A stretch of DNA of 64,000 nt from Selaginella tamariscina (Eukaryota > Streptophyta > Lycopodiopsida > Selaginellales > Selaginellaceae): positions 93,106-157,105 of the forward strand of contig PUQB01000283.1 of the NCBI GenBank assembly GCA_003024785.1, read 5' to 3'. Below, in pieces: positions 25,276-44,544 of the stretch (positions are counted from its first letter, which is position 1; each line of letters begins with the position of its first letter). The notes under the pieces were generated by a model. That model saw nothing but the letters and a program-made list of their open reading frames with translations. It made no database searches and was not told the DNA's origin. Both the position numbers and the translations under genes were made by a program.

Positions 25276-26023
25276 ATTTTTCTATTTAATGGTGTAGTTA
25301 TGCACAATTTGTTTATGTGAGCAAGTGTGTGTGTGTGTGTGTGTTCCCCTTATAAAAAGTCATTCAAATTTTAGCTATTTTTTGTATGATATGAATTAAA
25401 GAGAAAGTGTTTTAATGTATTTAGAAAATTATGTAAATATCAAAATTAATAATATACATAAGTATATAGTAAAGAAGTATATTCTAGAATCCAAATTATC
25501 CTCGAATATACCTGATGAGTAAACGAGTGTGACACGCGCAGTCAAGTACATGTTTTTCCCTGCTAGTTGGTACTTTATATTTACAGTTTAAATAATCTAA
25601 ATATATTTTAATTATATATAAATATAATTTAAATTGACTAAGTATAGTTAAAAAGAATGTGAAACATGAGCCACAGAAAACAAACACCATGTCATAAGAC
25701 ACCAGGTCAGGTTTAGGGCCTATGTAGCTTTATTAAAACAAATTTCTTTCTTTTTGGTGAACAGTGAGACAAACACATGAACAGTGTAATAAAACATTCA
25801 TATGTGGAGGATTCAACAAGGGAGCTGTACACTTCAAGGGATTATATATGAATTCCCAAGGTACCCATTTAATAAAAACATATATAAATATATAGAGTAT
25901 GGAAGATGAACAGGGGATGATGGAATTTGGGGATATGTGGGATTTGAGTGTATGTGGGGATTAGATCCTATGGGATCTGTGGGGAATCTTGGGGCTCTTC
26001 ATGGGTTTCCCTGATAACGGGGT
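25276..26023. other. Upstream region of the PRAF/RLD gene
   Basis: AT-rich, becoming G-rich after about 25900 (GGGGATGATGGAATTTGGGG). The last part is probably the 5' UTR. A (GT)n tract lies at 25325-25344. No clear core promoter motif could be assigned. Confidence 0.5.
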
Positions 26024-32618
<6,595 letters not shown>

Positions 32619-32905
32619 GTATAAAGCAAATTCTTTATTTAATTTCTTTCGTTTTTTCTATCTATACTATTTCGTTAATGAAGAATGGTATGGAGAGGTG
32701 AAGATTATCAACCACGCATAAGTCCTCTGCCACAAGGTAAATATTATCTTATATATATATATAATTTTTTCCGCATTAATATAATGATTATTTATATGTA
32801 TTTATAATAATTGTATATAAAATTATATTATGATAGATGTTGTTAGCGAGTACAAAGGCTGTAGTGGACGTCTTGTTGCTCTGGAGATTAGCAATCTTTG
32901 TAACA
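32619..32905 (+). other. Probable 3' UTR of the PRAF/RLD gene
   Basis: The sequence after the stop has some higher-complexity, GC-containing stretches (32683-32737 and 32837-32935) separated by an AT-rich segment with GTAAAT and GATAG at its ends. They look like UTR exons around an intron rather than coding sequence. Confidence 0.35.
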
Positions 32906-32950
32906 TATATCTTCTTAAGAGGCCAAAAGAATTTTCCATTTGTTAAATCT

Positions 32951-32989
<39 letters not shown>

Positions 32990-33836
32990 TGAATATATAA
33001 CTTGTTGTGGACATGAAATACAGTACCTATGTTGTAATATCATACACGGTATATTATATTATACTAATTACAACTCATTAAACTATGTAAAATCATATTT
33101 AAATGTTGATCATGAATAAAATAGATTATTATTAAGTTTTAAGTTAAAATTAGTTTGCATTATAAAATAGTTAAACAATATCATGTAAATGTGTGTGTGA
33201 GAGAGAGAGAGCAATAAACTATACATCTCATGTGTACTGTATATATCCAATGATATGTGGTATTTATAATTTGCTTTAATTTAAATATTTATTTTGTATA
33301 ATTTTGTAAATAATAATATTTTATGTAAATATATGCTATAGAATTTTCTTCACTAGTTACTGTGTGTGTAATATTACAAGCTTTTAACTAATAATTAGAT
33401 GTGAATGAAAATAGATTTAATACATTTTAGATTTAATTAAATTTAATACATTTTAGATTTAATATTCTCCAAAATTTTGTAAGCAAATGAAATAAACATA
33501 ACTATTAACTAAATATATATAGCATTATATATATTATATTTTTGTTAAGCTATTATATATTCTTATACATATGTATATATCCAACACTTTTGCCTTCATT
33601 TGAATATATATACACAGATCAATTATTCAATTAATTCAATACTGATTCTAACATATACTATAGTTTAAATATTTAAATTATTGTTCCAGGGTTTTAATAA
33701 AGTTTAAAATACACGTATTTAATTATAAATAGTATAATTCATATTATCTGGATTTATTACATATTTAACATTAATATCTATAATATATCATTTATCTTAA
33801 GAGGCCAAAGGAATTTTCATCTGATAATTTTTATAG

Positions 33837-33904
<68 letters not shown>

Positions 33905-33925
33905 TATAAAGTTCTGTAAGAGAGA

Positions 33926-33969
<44 letters not shown>

Positions 33970-34215
33970 CTAAGTATATAACATCCGATGTTGTATTTTG
34001 GACATGAAATACATTGTAAAAATGTGGTACCTATGTTGTAAATATCATACATTAGTATATCATAAATTTGGTATTTATTTATGCTTTAATTTAAATATTT
34101 ATTTTGTATTTTAATGGTAATAGAGCTTCTGTTTAACTAGTGCGTTAGTGTGTGTAAAGTTTATATTGAACTACATTAGACTACATGCTTTTAGCTAATA
34201 ATTAAATTTTCATCA
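32906..34215. repeat. Direct duplication of about 0.45 kb, copies 0.88 kb apart
   Basis: CTTAAGAGGCCAAARGAATTTTC at about 32912 and 33797 is followed in both copies by a (GT)n tract, TTGGACATGAAATACA-like sequence, GTACCTATGTTGTAA, TGCTTTAATTTAAATATTTA and an AACTAATAATTA-like motif. The first copy runs to about 33400, the second to about 34215. The second has extra (GA)n and (GT)n expansions at 33838-33900 and 33930-33968. Confidence 0.8.
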
Positions 34216-36245
34216 AATGTTATTTAAATATATTTACTTTAATATTCATAGGTTCAACTTATACAAAATTTATTCCATTGTGATGCAGGTTTGATTTTAC
34301 ACATGAAATTATTAGTTCTTACAATAGTTTTATAGATTTTGACAATAATCACATTGATTTCCAATATATATATGTGTTGTGTGTGTGTGTCATCATGTGT
34401 AAACTAAAGTGATTTTATTTATTAAAAAGAAAGAGTTTGAAAGTCCGGTTGTCACTAAAGTATGTATCTTTTTATGTATGTATATATGATATTTTATACA
34501 TATGCTAGAATTAGATTCTCTAGTTTTCATATGCACATTTGCTGAACCATAAGCCGGGATATGTAATTGAATTTAACCTTTTTATGATAATTCTACACAC
34601 ATAACCCAAATAAAATTACATTAAGCTAGCATATTTTTATTGTAATTTATACAAAATAAATATTTAAATTGAAGCATAAATAGTTACTGTATATATATAG
34701 ACATTCCATATTTGAAGTATACTCATAGAGCTCTCTCTCACACACATTCACATTCACACACATGTACATGTATATTGTTTAACTGTTTTATAATGTAGGT
34801 TAATTTTATTTAAAACTCTATATTAATCTCTCTTTTTATTGCACACACATGCACGCATTTTATTTTATTATTTGATTTTTATACATTATTTTTAAGTTTT
34901 AATATGTTATAGTTAAATGTGTTGTAATTATCAACTGTGTTTAAAGTGGTACTTAACTATACTTTCACACAAGCGCACACACATACACAATATGTGTATA
35001 TTTATAAATTTATCTGACCTGTTCAGAGGATATAGATGTTTAAACCAGAGCTTGCAGTATTATAAATACATATAAATAATCATTATATTAATTTGAAATT
35101 ATATTTATAATATAATAATGTTTTTCAAATGCTACATACAGTTAAAACTTCACAATAAATAACAACCGTTAGCTAATAATTATAAATGAAAATCTTGAAG
35201 TGCTGTATGTATATATATATACATAACAGGTCGCATTATAGTTTTATAGTTTAGATTTAATATTTTACTTATCCAAAATATTAAGATTATGATTATATTT
35301 TTAAACAGCTACAAGTTCTTCCACCACAACAACGCTCATTTAATTCTACATATTAAATTATTAACAGTAGTTTTTAAAGTTTTTCAATAACGAGTACTTG
35401 TCTCTCTATGCATATTACCTGTTCATCAAATACATGTAAAATTTATTTATAGAATAAAAAGAGTTCCTAACCCTAAGCCTAAACACGTTTAATACGTTCA
35501 ATATGTATAATTTTTAAAACTTCATGTATCTAACATATACATATACAAGTGGCAATACATGTAATTATATATTTAAGTATAAATCAAATATATGCAATGA
35601 ATATATTATGTTTATAAAATAGTTAGCAATTAAAATATACACAGGTAAGTGAAAAAAAATATAAAAATGTAGATTTAGCTGTATAATAAAATTACAATAA
35701 TAATTACAAGTAACTACATATACATAATGTAATTGTAGTTACCGCCATTAAATATTTAAAATACAATCTTAACCATTCTATTATTTACATGTTGGATGTA
35801 TACCAGAAACATACTATATTTTCTATTGTCTTTTTTGTAATTAATTAACATTACTTAAAGGGTAATATTACTCTCCAGCATTTAGGAATTAGAACATCTT
35901 TATAAAAATTTACTTAGTTTGATAAGTATAAACGATATATAAATATATGATATTTATCAAATGTATACCATTCTTAAATATAAATGTATGATTAATAATA
36001 AAAATAGTAATATTTTAAGAACGTGTTTTAAAACAATGTGTTAGATTGTAACACATTCTTTTAATTAAGGCTTTAGTTATAAGGAAAATGAAAATAAAAC
36101 TCTAAATTTATAAATGTATTAATATAATTCTGCTTATCAGATATATATTAAATTATCTATGAATCTCACATTATCTTAAGTGTTACTGTTTAACAGCATT
36201 GAATCCAAAATTGTGTTTGCTAATATATGAAAATTATAGCAAACA

Positions 36246-36280
<35 letters not shown>

Positions 36281-36620
36281 TGTGTGTGTGTGTTTGTGTG
36301 TGTTTTATAGAGGCTTACTCATCAATGTCCTTCTCCATCTTGGTGACATGGGGAACCTCTAACTACATGAGAAACAAACTGCATAGGAAAGTAATTAAAT
36401 AATACGGGAATGTACAAAATAAAACTTAACAAAATAAATTAATTCTCAAAACCATTTCTTGTATAATCTAATAATAAATAATTAAATGATTTAATTCAAT
36501 TTAATTTAATGTATCGAGTTCTAATGTAAATATTCTAGTGAATATATTAACACGGACAACTATATAATTAGCTGCATGTATAAACCGTTAAAAACATTGC
36601 ATAGGGTTAAAATATATCAA
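34216..36620. other. AT-rich intergenic DNA
   Basis: No gene seen. It contains (CT)n(CA)n(GT)n near 36245-36303 and scattered short TA runs. The right end probably holds the 3' UTR of the minus-strand gene. Confidence 0.6.
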
Positions 36621-38141
36621 TCAATAACATCTTCTCATCGTGCTTCTTATCTCTTTTCGGCGCTTCCTCGTCTCCATGAGAAGCCGTTCATTTTTAATAC
36701 CATCTTCCTCAATCTCATCTAGTATGCCACCTTCTTTACTTCTCAGCGTTTCAAGTTCCACTCTGAAATCAACATCCTTGTCATTTGCCGCTAATTTCCT
36801 TAACACTTGCGAGATCTTGTCCAGATGCTTACCGCCACTGCAGGATGCTGATCCCCAAAATGGAGAAACAATCACTACGTTGGGCAAAACCATCTCAGGA
36901 AAATGGCCATAGGAATCATCTATCATTACCACACGCTTGAGATCCCTCCCCAACTGTGATAAGTCTTTGCTGTGGTTATAAATCCTGTGAGAAAATATCT
37001 TCTTCTCTGGATCCAAGAACATGTCAACGATCGGATCCGCATAGTACTGTTGCGAGCCAGTCCACAGCACAATCTCGTAAAGCTCTACCATTTCGTTAAG
37101 AAAATCATCCACTCCATCCCGCTTTGCAATGTAAAACTCACAATCTTTCTCGTTTCCGTGGCTGCAGCTATAACCACATGAGGTCGTACTCATGGAATGT
37201 ATCAGAGTCTGGTCCAAGTCCAATACTAGAGTTGGCTTCCCGCTAGATTCTGGAGGTAACAATGGATTTCTGACGACTGTTTCTCCATAATTTTTTTTAA
37301 AAGATATCCTACCGTCGTAATAATACATTGTATCTCCTTCTAGTCCGCAAAATGACTTTTCAATGCCCTCTGGAGTCTCAAGCATGATCCTAAGTGAATA
37401 ATAATTTTTTTGTGTTGCATAAACAAGTGGACTCTCCGTCGTACCCATTACACCAAGCAGCTCAAAAAGCTTGTCCACGCTATGATGTGTGAGGTACTTC
37501 ATAGCCTTACCCTTTCCATTGGCATCGTAGACGTAGTGTGTATCACCAAAGATCACATCCAAGTCCACCCCATTACCAACAAGGACAGGAAATATATCAT
37601 CCACATCCATATCCAGACGCTCCTTGATGTATATCTTACGCTTGACAACCTCCAAGCGCTCGTAATTATATATCTTCTCGTGTATAAAAGGATCGAGTTC
37701 ATCACCAGATGTATCTAGGATCTCTCTCAGCTCTTTCAGGCTCTTCCCATGGAGATCCTTCATATGGTAAATAGTTCCATTCTTATGGAAGATATAGCTC
37801 TCTGAATCTATATACCATTTGAATCTCCGGGCGTCTATCCACAAAGTCTGATTTGAAGACCTCTTCTTTACATATATAATGCCCGGGAGCTGAATCTTGA
37901 GATGTAAAACGGATTTATCAAAAAAAGAAGAAATCAAGCTCCATCCATATGAGGTTAGCATGTAGACCTCCGCCTCCTTTCCAACTTGAGTTAGAATCCT
38001 AATTTTTGATATGGCTTCTTCCAACGACTTCAAGCCATTGAGCTCAACATGTGCAGCAGAAGAATGAGTACGTACTGCTTCTTCTGTTTTTTCAATTTCT
38101 TCCAGCGGATCCAATATGCAATAGTAAACTGTGCAATCCAT
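36621..38141 (-). CDS. HAD-superfamily FCP1/SCP-like phosphatase with a long novel N-terminal region
   Basis: An intact single-exon ORF of 506 residues, using the ATG at 38141; the frame is open upstream but without an earlier ATG. The C-terminal part (about residues 300-450) matches the FCP1/SCP (NIF) domain of CTD-type phosphatases: LVLDLDQTLIHS with the DxDxT nucleophile motif at 308-312, LWTGSQQYYADPIVD with the motif II threonine at about 361, and LGRDLKRVVMIDDS with motif III lysine and metal-binding aspartates at 408-409. The enzyme class removes phosphate from Ser/Thr residues, often of the RNA polymerase II C-terminal domain. The first 290 residues are not recognised. They hold at least two similar modules of the form YxFxxxGxxxxMKxLxxxSxxxLxxxL (around IYHMKDLHGKSLKELREIL and AMKYLTHHSVDKLFELLGV). 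The C-terminal tail is charged and coiled-coil-like. It has no introns or frame breaks, unlike its neighbours. Confidence 0.85.
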   Translation of the reverse strand: MDCTVYYCILDPLEEIEKTEEAVRTHSSAAHVELNGLKSLEEAISKIRILTQVGKEAEVYMLTSYGWSLISSFFDKSVLHLKIQLPGIIYVKKRSSNQTLWIDARRFKWYIDSESYIFHKNGTIYHMKDLHGKSLKELREILDTSGDELDPFIHEKIYNYERLEVVKRKIYIKERLDMDVDDIFPVLVGNGVDLDVIFGDTHYVYDANGKGKAMKYLTHHSVDKLFELLGVMGTTESPLVYATQKNYYSLRIMLETPEGIEKSFCGLEGDTMYYYDGRISFKKNYGETVVRNPLLPPESSGKPTLVLDLDQTLIHSMSTTSCGYSCSHGNEKDCEFYIAKRDGVDDFLNEMVELYEIVLWTGSQQYYADPIVDMFLDPEKKIFSHRIYNHSKDLSQLGRDLKRVVMIDDSYGHFPEMVLPNVVIVSPFWGSASCSGGKHLDKISQVLRKLAANDKDVDFRVELETLRSKEGGILDEIEEDGIKNERLLMETRKRRKEIRSTMRRCY

Positions 38142-38479
38142 CTTCTTTTTTAGCCTAAACCTTTTAGGTTTCAAATCTAAAATAAGAAAAGAGCATATTC
38201 CATTTTCAAATTTAAAATGATACACAGAATATGTTTATTACTTATCAAGTTGTCTAGATTAAAAAAAAACTTTGAAGAACTTAATCTTATTACTTTGAAA
38301 ATCACTTCCACACTTTGTTAAAAAAAAATTTGAAATTGCAATATTCCTTCGTTCTCGTAGAAAAAATAAAAGTTATTAAAATACATATGTATCTAATATT
38401 ACCAGTGCAACCAGCGTGGAGCCTTTTATTTTTACATGTTTTTAATAATTAAAAATTGTAAGTAAATGAGAAAAATATT

Positions 38480-38616
38480 TTTATTTATTATACTCACAAA
38501 TCTTCCAGGCATTAAAATATTTTGCTCATTTACTTACAATTTTTAATTATTAAAAATTGTAAGTAAATGAGCAAAATATTTTAATGCCTGGAAGATTTGT
38601 GAGTATAATAAATAAA
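38480..38616. repeat. Perfect 137-bp palindrome with no spacer
   Basis: The arms 38480-38547 and 38549-38616 are exact reverse complements around T38548. The flanking segment 38447-38478 repeats part of the right arm again in direct orientation (AAAAATTGTAAGTAAATGAG), so the block contains three related copies. It lies about 340 bp upstream of the phosphatase-like gene. It could be a foldback element, a recent inverted duplication or an assembly artefact. Confidence 0.95.
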
Positions 38617-39288
38617 CATAATACAGAGTGATTAAATTAGACTGGTTTTCACATCTTTGCGTGTCCTGGATCAAATAATATAAAATTTGAGTAATCCTGG
38701 TAGTATTAATTTAATGTTTCCTATGGGCAAATAACAAAAGATGTAAAGTGTGTGTCCGAGAGAGAGTGATTGGTTTAAATTGTTAAGGTAGCAGCTACAA
38801 CTGTATACCGAACGGTTGGTATTCCATGGAGGTTGTGAAATGGTATATAAGGATAGGTCCCTAGAGCGATTAACCTCAAGACTCATAAAGATAATGTGAT
38901 CAGACTTAGACAAGCTCATACCAATAAAAATGTGTTACTACATATCGCATGACAAAAGCTATTTACAGGTGAACAATCGCTCTATAGAACTGGGACAGGT
39001 CATAACTAACCCCTCATGGACATGATTTAAGGTTGGTACAGGTAGATTAATGTTAAGCAACCCCAAACACATAACCACGCTATGAAAGACTGTAACTAAC
39101 GAACTTACTTAAGTTGTTCAATCCAGATATTTTATACACCTTCAGGATGAACACCTTGCCAGAAAGCTCATCCGATTATGAGACATTAGAATTAAACTTT
39201 CCTTTAGCAAAAAATACCTAATTCCCCAATCTATGGGTCAATCTCCTTCTCTAAATGCTCGTGGGAAACAAGTTCTACGGCTACATAT
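38617..39288. other. Less AT-rich intergenic DNA, unknown origin
   Basis: The region 38700-39290 has higher GC and complexity than its surroundings but no ORF with recognisable content. It may be a transposon relic or an untranslated region. Confidence 0.4.
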
Positions 39289-39450
39289 ATGGAAAAACAA
39301 AAACAGCCAGAAACTGTTACAAGGACGGATCAGGCTGCCGGCCCCAGCAAGAAACCTAAGCTTTTTGAAGAAGTTGAACTACTGCAAGAGGCAATAAATG
39401 CCCTCTCCAAAGAAAGTAACAAGGATGTAGAAACTCCTTGTGTCTTCTGA
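39289..39450 (+). CDS. Possible small protein or exon, 53 codons
   Basis: An ATG-to-TGA frame in a region of higher complexity. It is hydrophilic, with a basic PSKKPK segment that could be a nuclear-localisation-like motif, then an acidic amphipathic stretch (LFEEVELLQEAINALSKE) and a CVF end. No family recognised and no supporting neighbour. It could equally be a relic of a retroelement gag or a chance ORF. Confidence 0.2.
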   Translation: MEKQKQPETVTRTDQAAGPSKKPKLFEEVELLQEAINALSKESNKDVETPCVF

Positions 39451-40630
39451 AGTCCTTGTTGTCGCCATTCCAAATGCAAAAGCAGGTTTATGAGTGTGTG
39501 TAACTCTTCATTACATTGCAGTAACCAGATAACCAGCCGGTCCTCCCAAAGTTGGCTCCAAACAATGGAAGGCCTTCCATGTGTGTACATGTTTGCATAT
39601 TTAAAGACACATGTTAAGATCTTAAACTATACATTACAAATTATGTATGTTTTTCTCATCTGAAGTGGTGACTACAACAGGGTCGATCACATTGGATGCA
39701 TTTGGTAAATCACATGATTATCATAATAATTAATCACTTCATTTTACTAGAAACATGGCACAAAATCTTCTCAGGGAAAGTAGAGAACAAGGTGTATATG
39801 TTTGTGCGGGATACAAGTTATGTTTCTTTTACTATTTTTAATTTTTGTGCACAACAAACATCAATATATATTATAGACACAAGATATATCCATATAGACA
39901 AAATATGAACATAACTTGTATTGTTTTAACTTTTAACATAACATATTAACACAAAATATAAATATCACAAAGTCAATCTTAAACTCTTCAATAATCTCCT
40001 TTGATGCATTGGAGCTTGCACGCAAGAATGTCATACATAGATGCATGATATGTATATATGCGTATTACAGGTATGGTAAAGAGGGGCATCCACACTGCAC
40101 GCCACCTTGTGATCCTCTGCAGATAAGTCCAGGGTTTCTGGAGCACTCCTTGGGTTAATTGCAGTCCTGATCTTGGATATTGTTCAAGCAGTTGGCTTAA
40201 TTAAGGAAAAAGAAGCATTATCTTGTGGATTAACTTTGTTACATGGTAATATGCCCAATCAACTATTTAAAAGTTCATTACGTAAACCCTAGGGCCTAAA
40301 CCCAAGGTTATTATGTAACCTTTATAAATGGTATGTAGAAAAAAGACAGAGAAAACTATTGCCCAGCTCTTAAAAAAGTTATAAGTATATTAATATATTT
40401 AGTTAAATGTATAATACTAATAAATAAACATTTTTGAAGAATACATATTAGGATATACCATGGAACCTTACAATATTATTTACATATTTAATTATAAAAC
40501 TGAAGGTTGGCATGTGCAACGTGAATGAGAGTTCAAGCTTGAAGAAACTAATAATAATGCTAAATATTAACTCTTCTTATGAATGAGTTAATATCAAAAC
40601 CATATAATTGTATTGTCGTGTTTGGAACAA
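39451..40630. other. Intergenic DNA, no gene seen
   Basis: Mixed-composition sequence without a convincing ORF or transposon end. Confidence 0.5.
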
Positions 40631-40639
40631 CTTGTGGTT

Positions 40640-41130
40640 TGAAATAATGGGATTTCAATCTCAAGGTTGGAGCTGCTCTTTGACTTAAATCGTGGGGTTG
40701 GAGCCTCATTACTTGGGGCTTTGTGAGGCATAACACTCACTTCATAAGCATTGAGTCTAGGCTCACTTTGTTAGTGTGGAGGCTCAATTCATGTGCATAG
40801 GGGCACTTTTTGTGTGCATGGAGGATCATCTTGGGTACATGAGGAATCATTTTATGTGCATATCACTTTATCAATTTAAAGGTTCTCGTTGTATGCATGG
40901 CATATCACTTTGTGTACATGGGATCTCACTTCGCTCTCACTTTATTAACAAGACTGACTTTATGGATATTGAGTCTTTCTTTGGTCTAGAAGACTCACTT
41001 CACGGGCGTGAAGGTTCAATTTGTGATTTAGGAGACTTACTTCATAAACATGAAAGCTCAATTTGTTGCATGAAAAAGCGCATCACTTCATGGGCTTGTT
41101 ACTTCACTTTATAAGAAAAAAGTATAACTT
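40640..41130. repeat. Decayed minisatellite, unit about 20-21 bp
   Basis: A phrase like AGGCTCACTTTATGTGCATGG recurs at 20-22 bp steps: about 40760, 40780, 40802, 40822, 40842, then about 40988, 41010, 41032 and 41053, with less regular copies between and before. Copies share a TCA(C/A)TTx core and a GCATG(G/A) end. A 112-codon frame runs through it and inherits the periodicity, but nothing indicates that it is translated. Confidence 0.75.
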
Positions 41131-41199
41131 CATAGTTCCATGACCCTTACTTTGTGTCGTTTAAGTATTGTTTTATGGGACATAACTTTGTGGGGTTGG

Positions 41200-44100
41200 T
41201 GTTTTCACTTTGTATAAATATAGATTATTATTTTTTTATATATAATTAACAATGAAAGTATATGAATTTTTTTTTCTTTATTCAATAATGTAAAGCTCTT
41301 ATAAATGGGATTGAAAATTAAATTTTTAACTATTATTTTCATTATTGATCTAAACATACATGTTCACTACATGAACTATTTATTCATAATATTTTTTTGA
41401 AGAAATTTTAAGAACATATAAAAAATTTATTCATTATAAGGGAGATATGTTCTTATATATTTAATCACATTAATTGAGTGATGCAATAACGAAATGAACT
41501 TTCAATTCGATAATCATCATTATTTAATTTAATTAATTTTAACAATAAAAACAATTGAATAATTTCACTCAATGAGATAAAAAATATTCATTTATTTAAA
41601 TCCAACAATTAAGGTAATTAAAATTCATCAAATAACACTTAAATTTACCACAAGTTAAACTACAAAGACACATTAGACTCACAGTGTTGGACATTTGAGA
41701 TATGTTTACAACAGTCAAATCTCACTTTTGATTATGAAAGTTTACTAATGTCTTAAAAGCTTTATCATAAAGTATTTGAAAATAAATTTCCTTGTATTTT
41801 CTATGTATAAATGTAATATTAATATTCTTATGTCGCCCATACACATACACAAACACAAGGCACATTGTTAGGATCATAGTTACTCACTTAAAAGATTTTA
41901 GTTATGTTTATTTCTTTGGGGTATATAATGAGAAAAATATCAAAAATAATATATGATGAAAATACAAGAGTTGAATGAAAATATAAAATTATGGGTTGCA
42001 ATTATAATATGAAGGTTGAGATGGAATATGCATTTACAAAAATAGTAAAATATAGTCTATACAAAAGTTATTATAACGATAATAAGGAAGGAATAAGTTA
42101 AAATAACTAGACTAGACTGGGGATATGTGTATAACTAAATTAGAATAGAACTAGATATAATATACACTCTCATTTTACTCTCACTTTGTCTTTTTGCTTG
42201 ATTCTTTATTTTTTAGTATATTTTTCTCTCTTTGTTACTACCTATTATATATTTTATCATCCTTATTTTATTCCACTTTATGAAGTTTAATCTTTATTTT
42301 ATTACATATGCACCTTATTATGTTCATCCCTTATCACGGGTTGACGGTTGATGGTGGTGACATAATTACGTTTCTAGATTTATGAAATTCTAACTTAACA
42401 ACACTCCTCTTATGCTTATGTGATATGTACGAGTGATAAAGTTTGAATAAGAAAAGTTAATGACTAAGGTATTATTATTTATTAATTAAGTATTTTAATG
42501 TTGATGTTTTAAAGTTTTACAATATAGTTGTTTTTCAATGTCCTATATCACAATCTTGTAGGTGGAATATATAATTACCAAGCAATTAGAAAGACTAAAA
42601 TGGGAGAATGAACATTATATTATGAATCTTGGACCATTTGAAGTGTTCTTATTTAATTCTAGTTCAAATAAAAAGCTGCTTGCTCATGTTAAAATCTTAT
42701 ATTTCAATATTAATTAATAAATTTATTATCTATATCATTTTATATATAAAATAAAATTGTAATAAAATATTAATTTTATAAATGTATTTATAGTTATATA
42801 ACAATTTTAAATAGTACTATTTTAAAGTCACTTCAATATAAGTTAGTTTGTCTATTACAATCATATATTGGCGTTTAAAGTTTGTATTATATGTATGTGA
42901 GGGGGTGCAAATTAAACACTATATATAATATTTATTTATATAATAATGACAAATTCTTTCCCTATTTGATTTCTATAAGTTCAATCATTAAACTCCAAAA
43001 GTCTTACATTTATATAATTTGAATATACTAATCTATTTATTTAAAATTGTTTACAGCACATTACTTTTTAAGAGTTGGGGTCCTATTCCATGTTCTTCTT
43101 GTGAGAGTGCATAATGTAGCTTATATCATTAATGTTTATTGATATTGTGATAGAACGAGTACATTGTCAAAGAAAAGTTATTCAAAATATATAATAATAT
43201 GATAAACTTTTTTATCTGGAAGATCTCAAAATTAAGTTCTTCCATTTAAATAATCGTACATTAAAAACTTTACAATAAGTAAAATAAAACATTTTTTAAT
43301 ATAATTATATTGTTAACAATCTAGGTTTAGACATTTACTTATGCTATTGTAATAACTTATGGTGACTACGTCTTGAAATGAAAGGAATTTGTATTTGAAA
43401 CATTGTGGAAATTAATTTCATAAGTACTAGATTAAAGAAGTAATAAAAGTTAAAATTAACATGATATTTCCATATATACCTTTGAAAGTTTATATATACA
43501 TGGGACACTTACAAAATGGGCCTTAGTTTAGGATGTATATAAGAAATTGAAGGAAAATTAATGTTTCCTTTAATTTTCTACCTATTTACATTACAAAAAT
43601 ATGTATGTATTAACCTTAAGGAACCTTGCATCATAATTTATAAATTTTTTTCCCGTGTCGTAACAGGAAGCATCCTAAATCCCCTTAGAAAGTATTATAA
43701 TAAAGGGAGCTCATTGTGCAGACTAGCTTTTATATAATAATTAATTAATTAAGCTAGTTTGTAAAATAAGGGTCCACCTTTTATTTCAATAATTTTAAAT
43801 GCTTGTTGTTATAGCAAGAGAGAAAATCTTAATGAGAAAAATTAAGAAGATTGAATTTCTTATGAATTAAGAAACAACAGTTTTTAAGATTAATATATTT
43901 CTTAATTTCTTATTTATGTGAATAGGTTTTTAGTGTACGATATAGGTAAGAAATCCTCAAAAATTAAGGTAAATGTTAATTTCCCTTACATGTTGGCTTT
44001 ATTTTACCAATTAATTAATATATATGATTGAAGTTTATTAAGTGTGCATTGGTAAATTATCATAAATTTTAACTAAACAAATGCTAATAACTTATGTCTA

Positions 44101-44489
44101 ATTAATCGTGTTTTGGAGTTAAATACTAATTAAGGGTTTCTTACTTATATTGTGTATTAAAAATTCATTCAGTCTAACATTTAAAAATATATTAACCCTA
44201 AAGAACTTTATATTTTAATACACAAAGATTTTGATGTATTTTCATTTTTATCGCTAAGATTTTTCCTCATGTAAAGCATTTCAAATCCAGAATATTAAAA
44301 TAAAGGGTGGGACCTATTTTACAAACTAGCTTAAATATACTAATAATAAATATTTATTTAATTTTAGAAATATTTTTAAATTTAGTTCTTGAAGTTTTAA
44401 GTCTCAGGAGTGTAAATTAGGGCTTTCTCTTGTTTAGTGGAGCAAGCTGCATTATAGGTTCTTAAACACCTCTATTAACACACTTGCTA

Positions 44490-44544
<55 letters not shown>

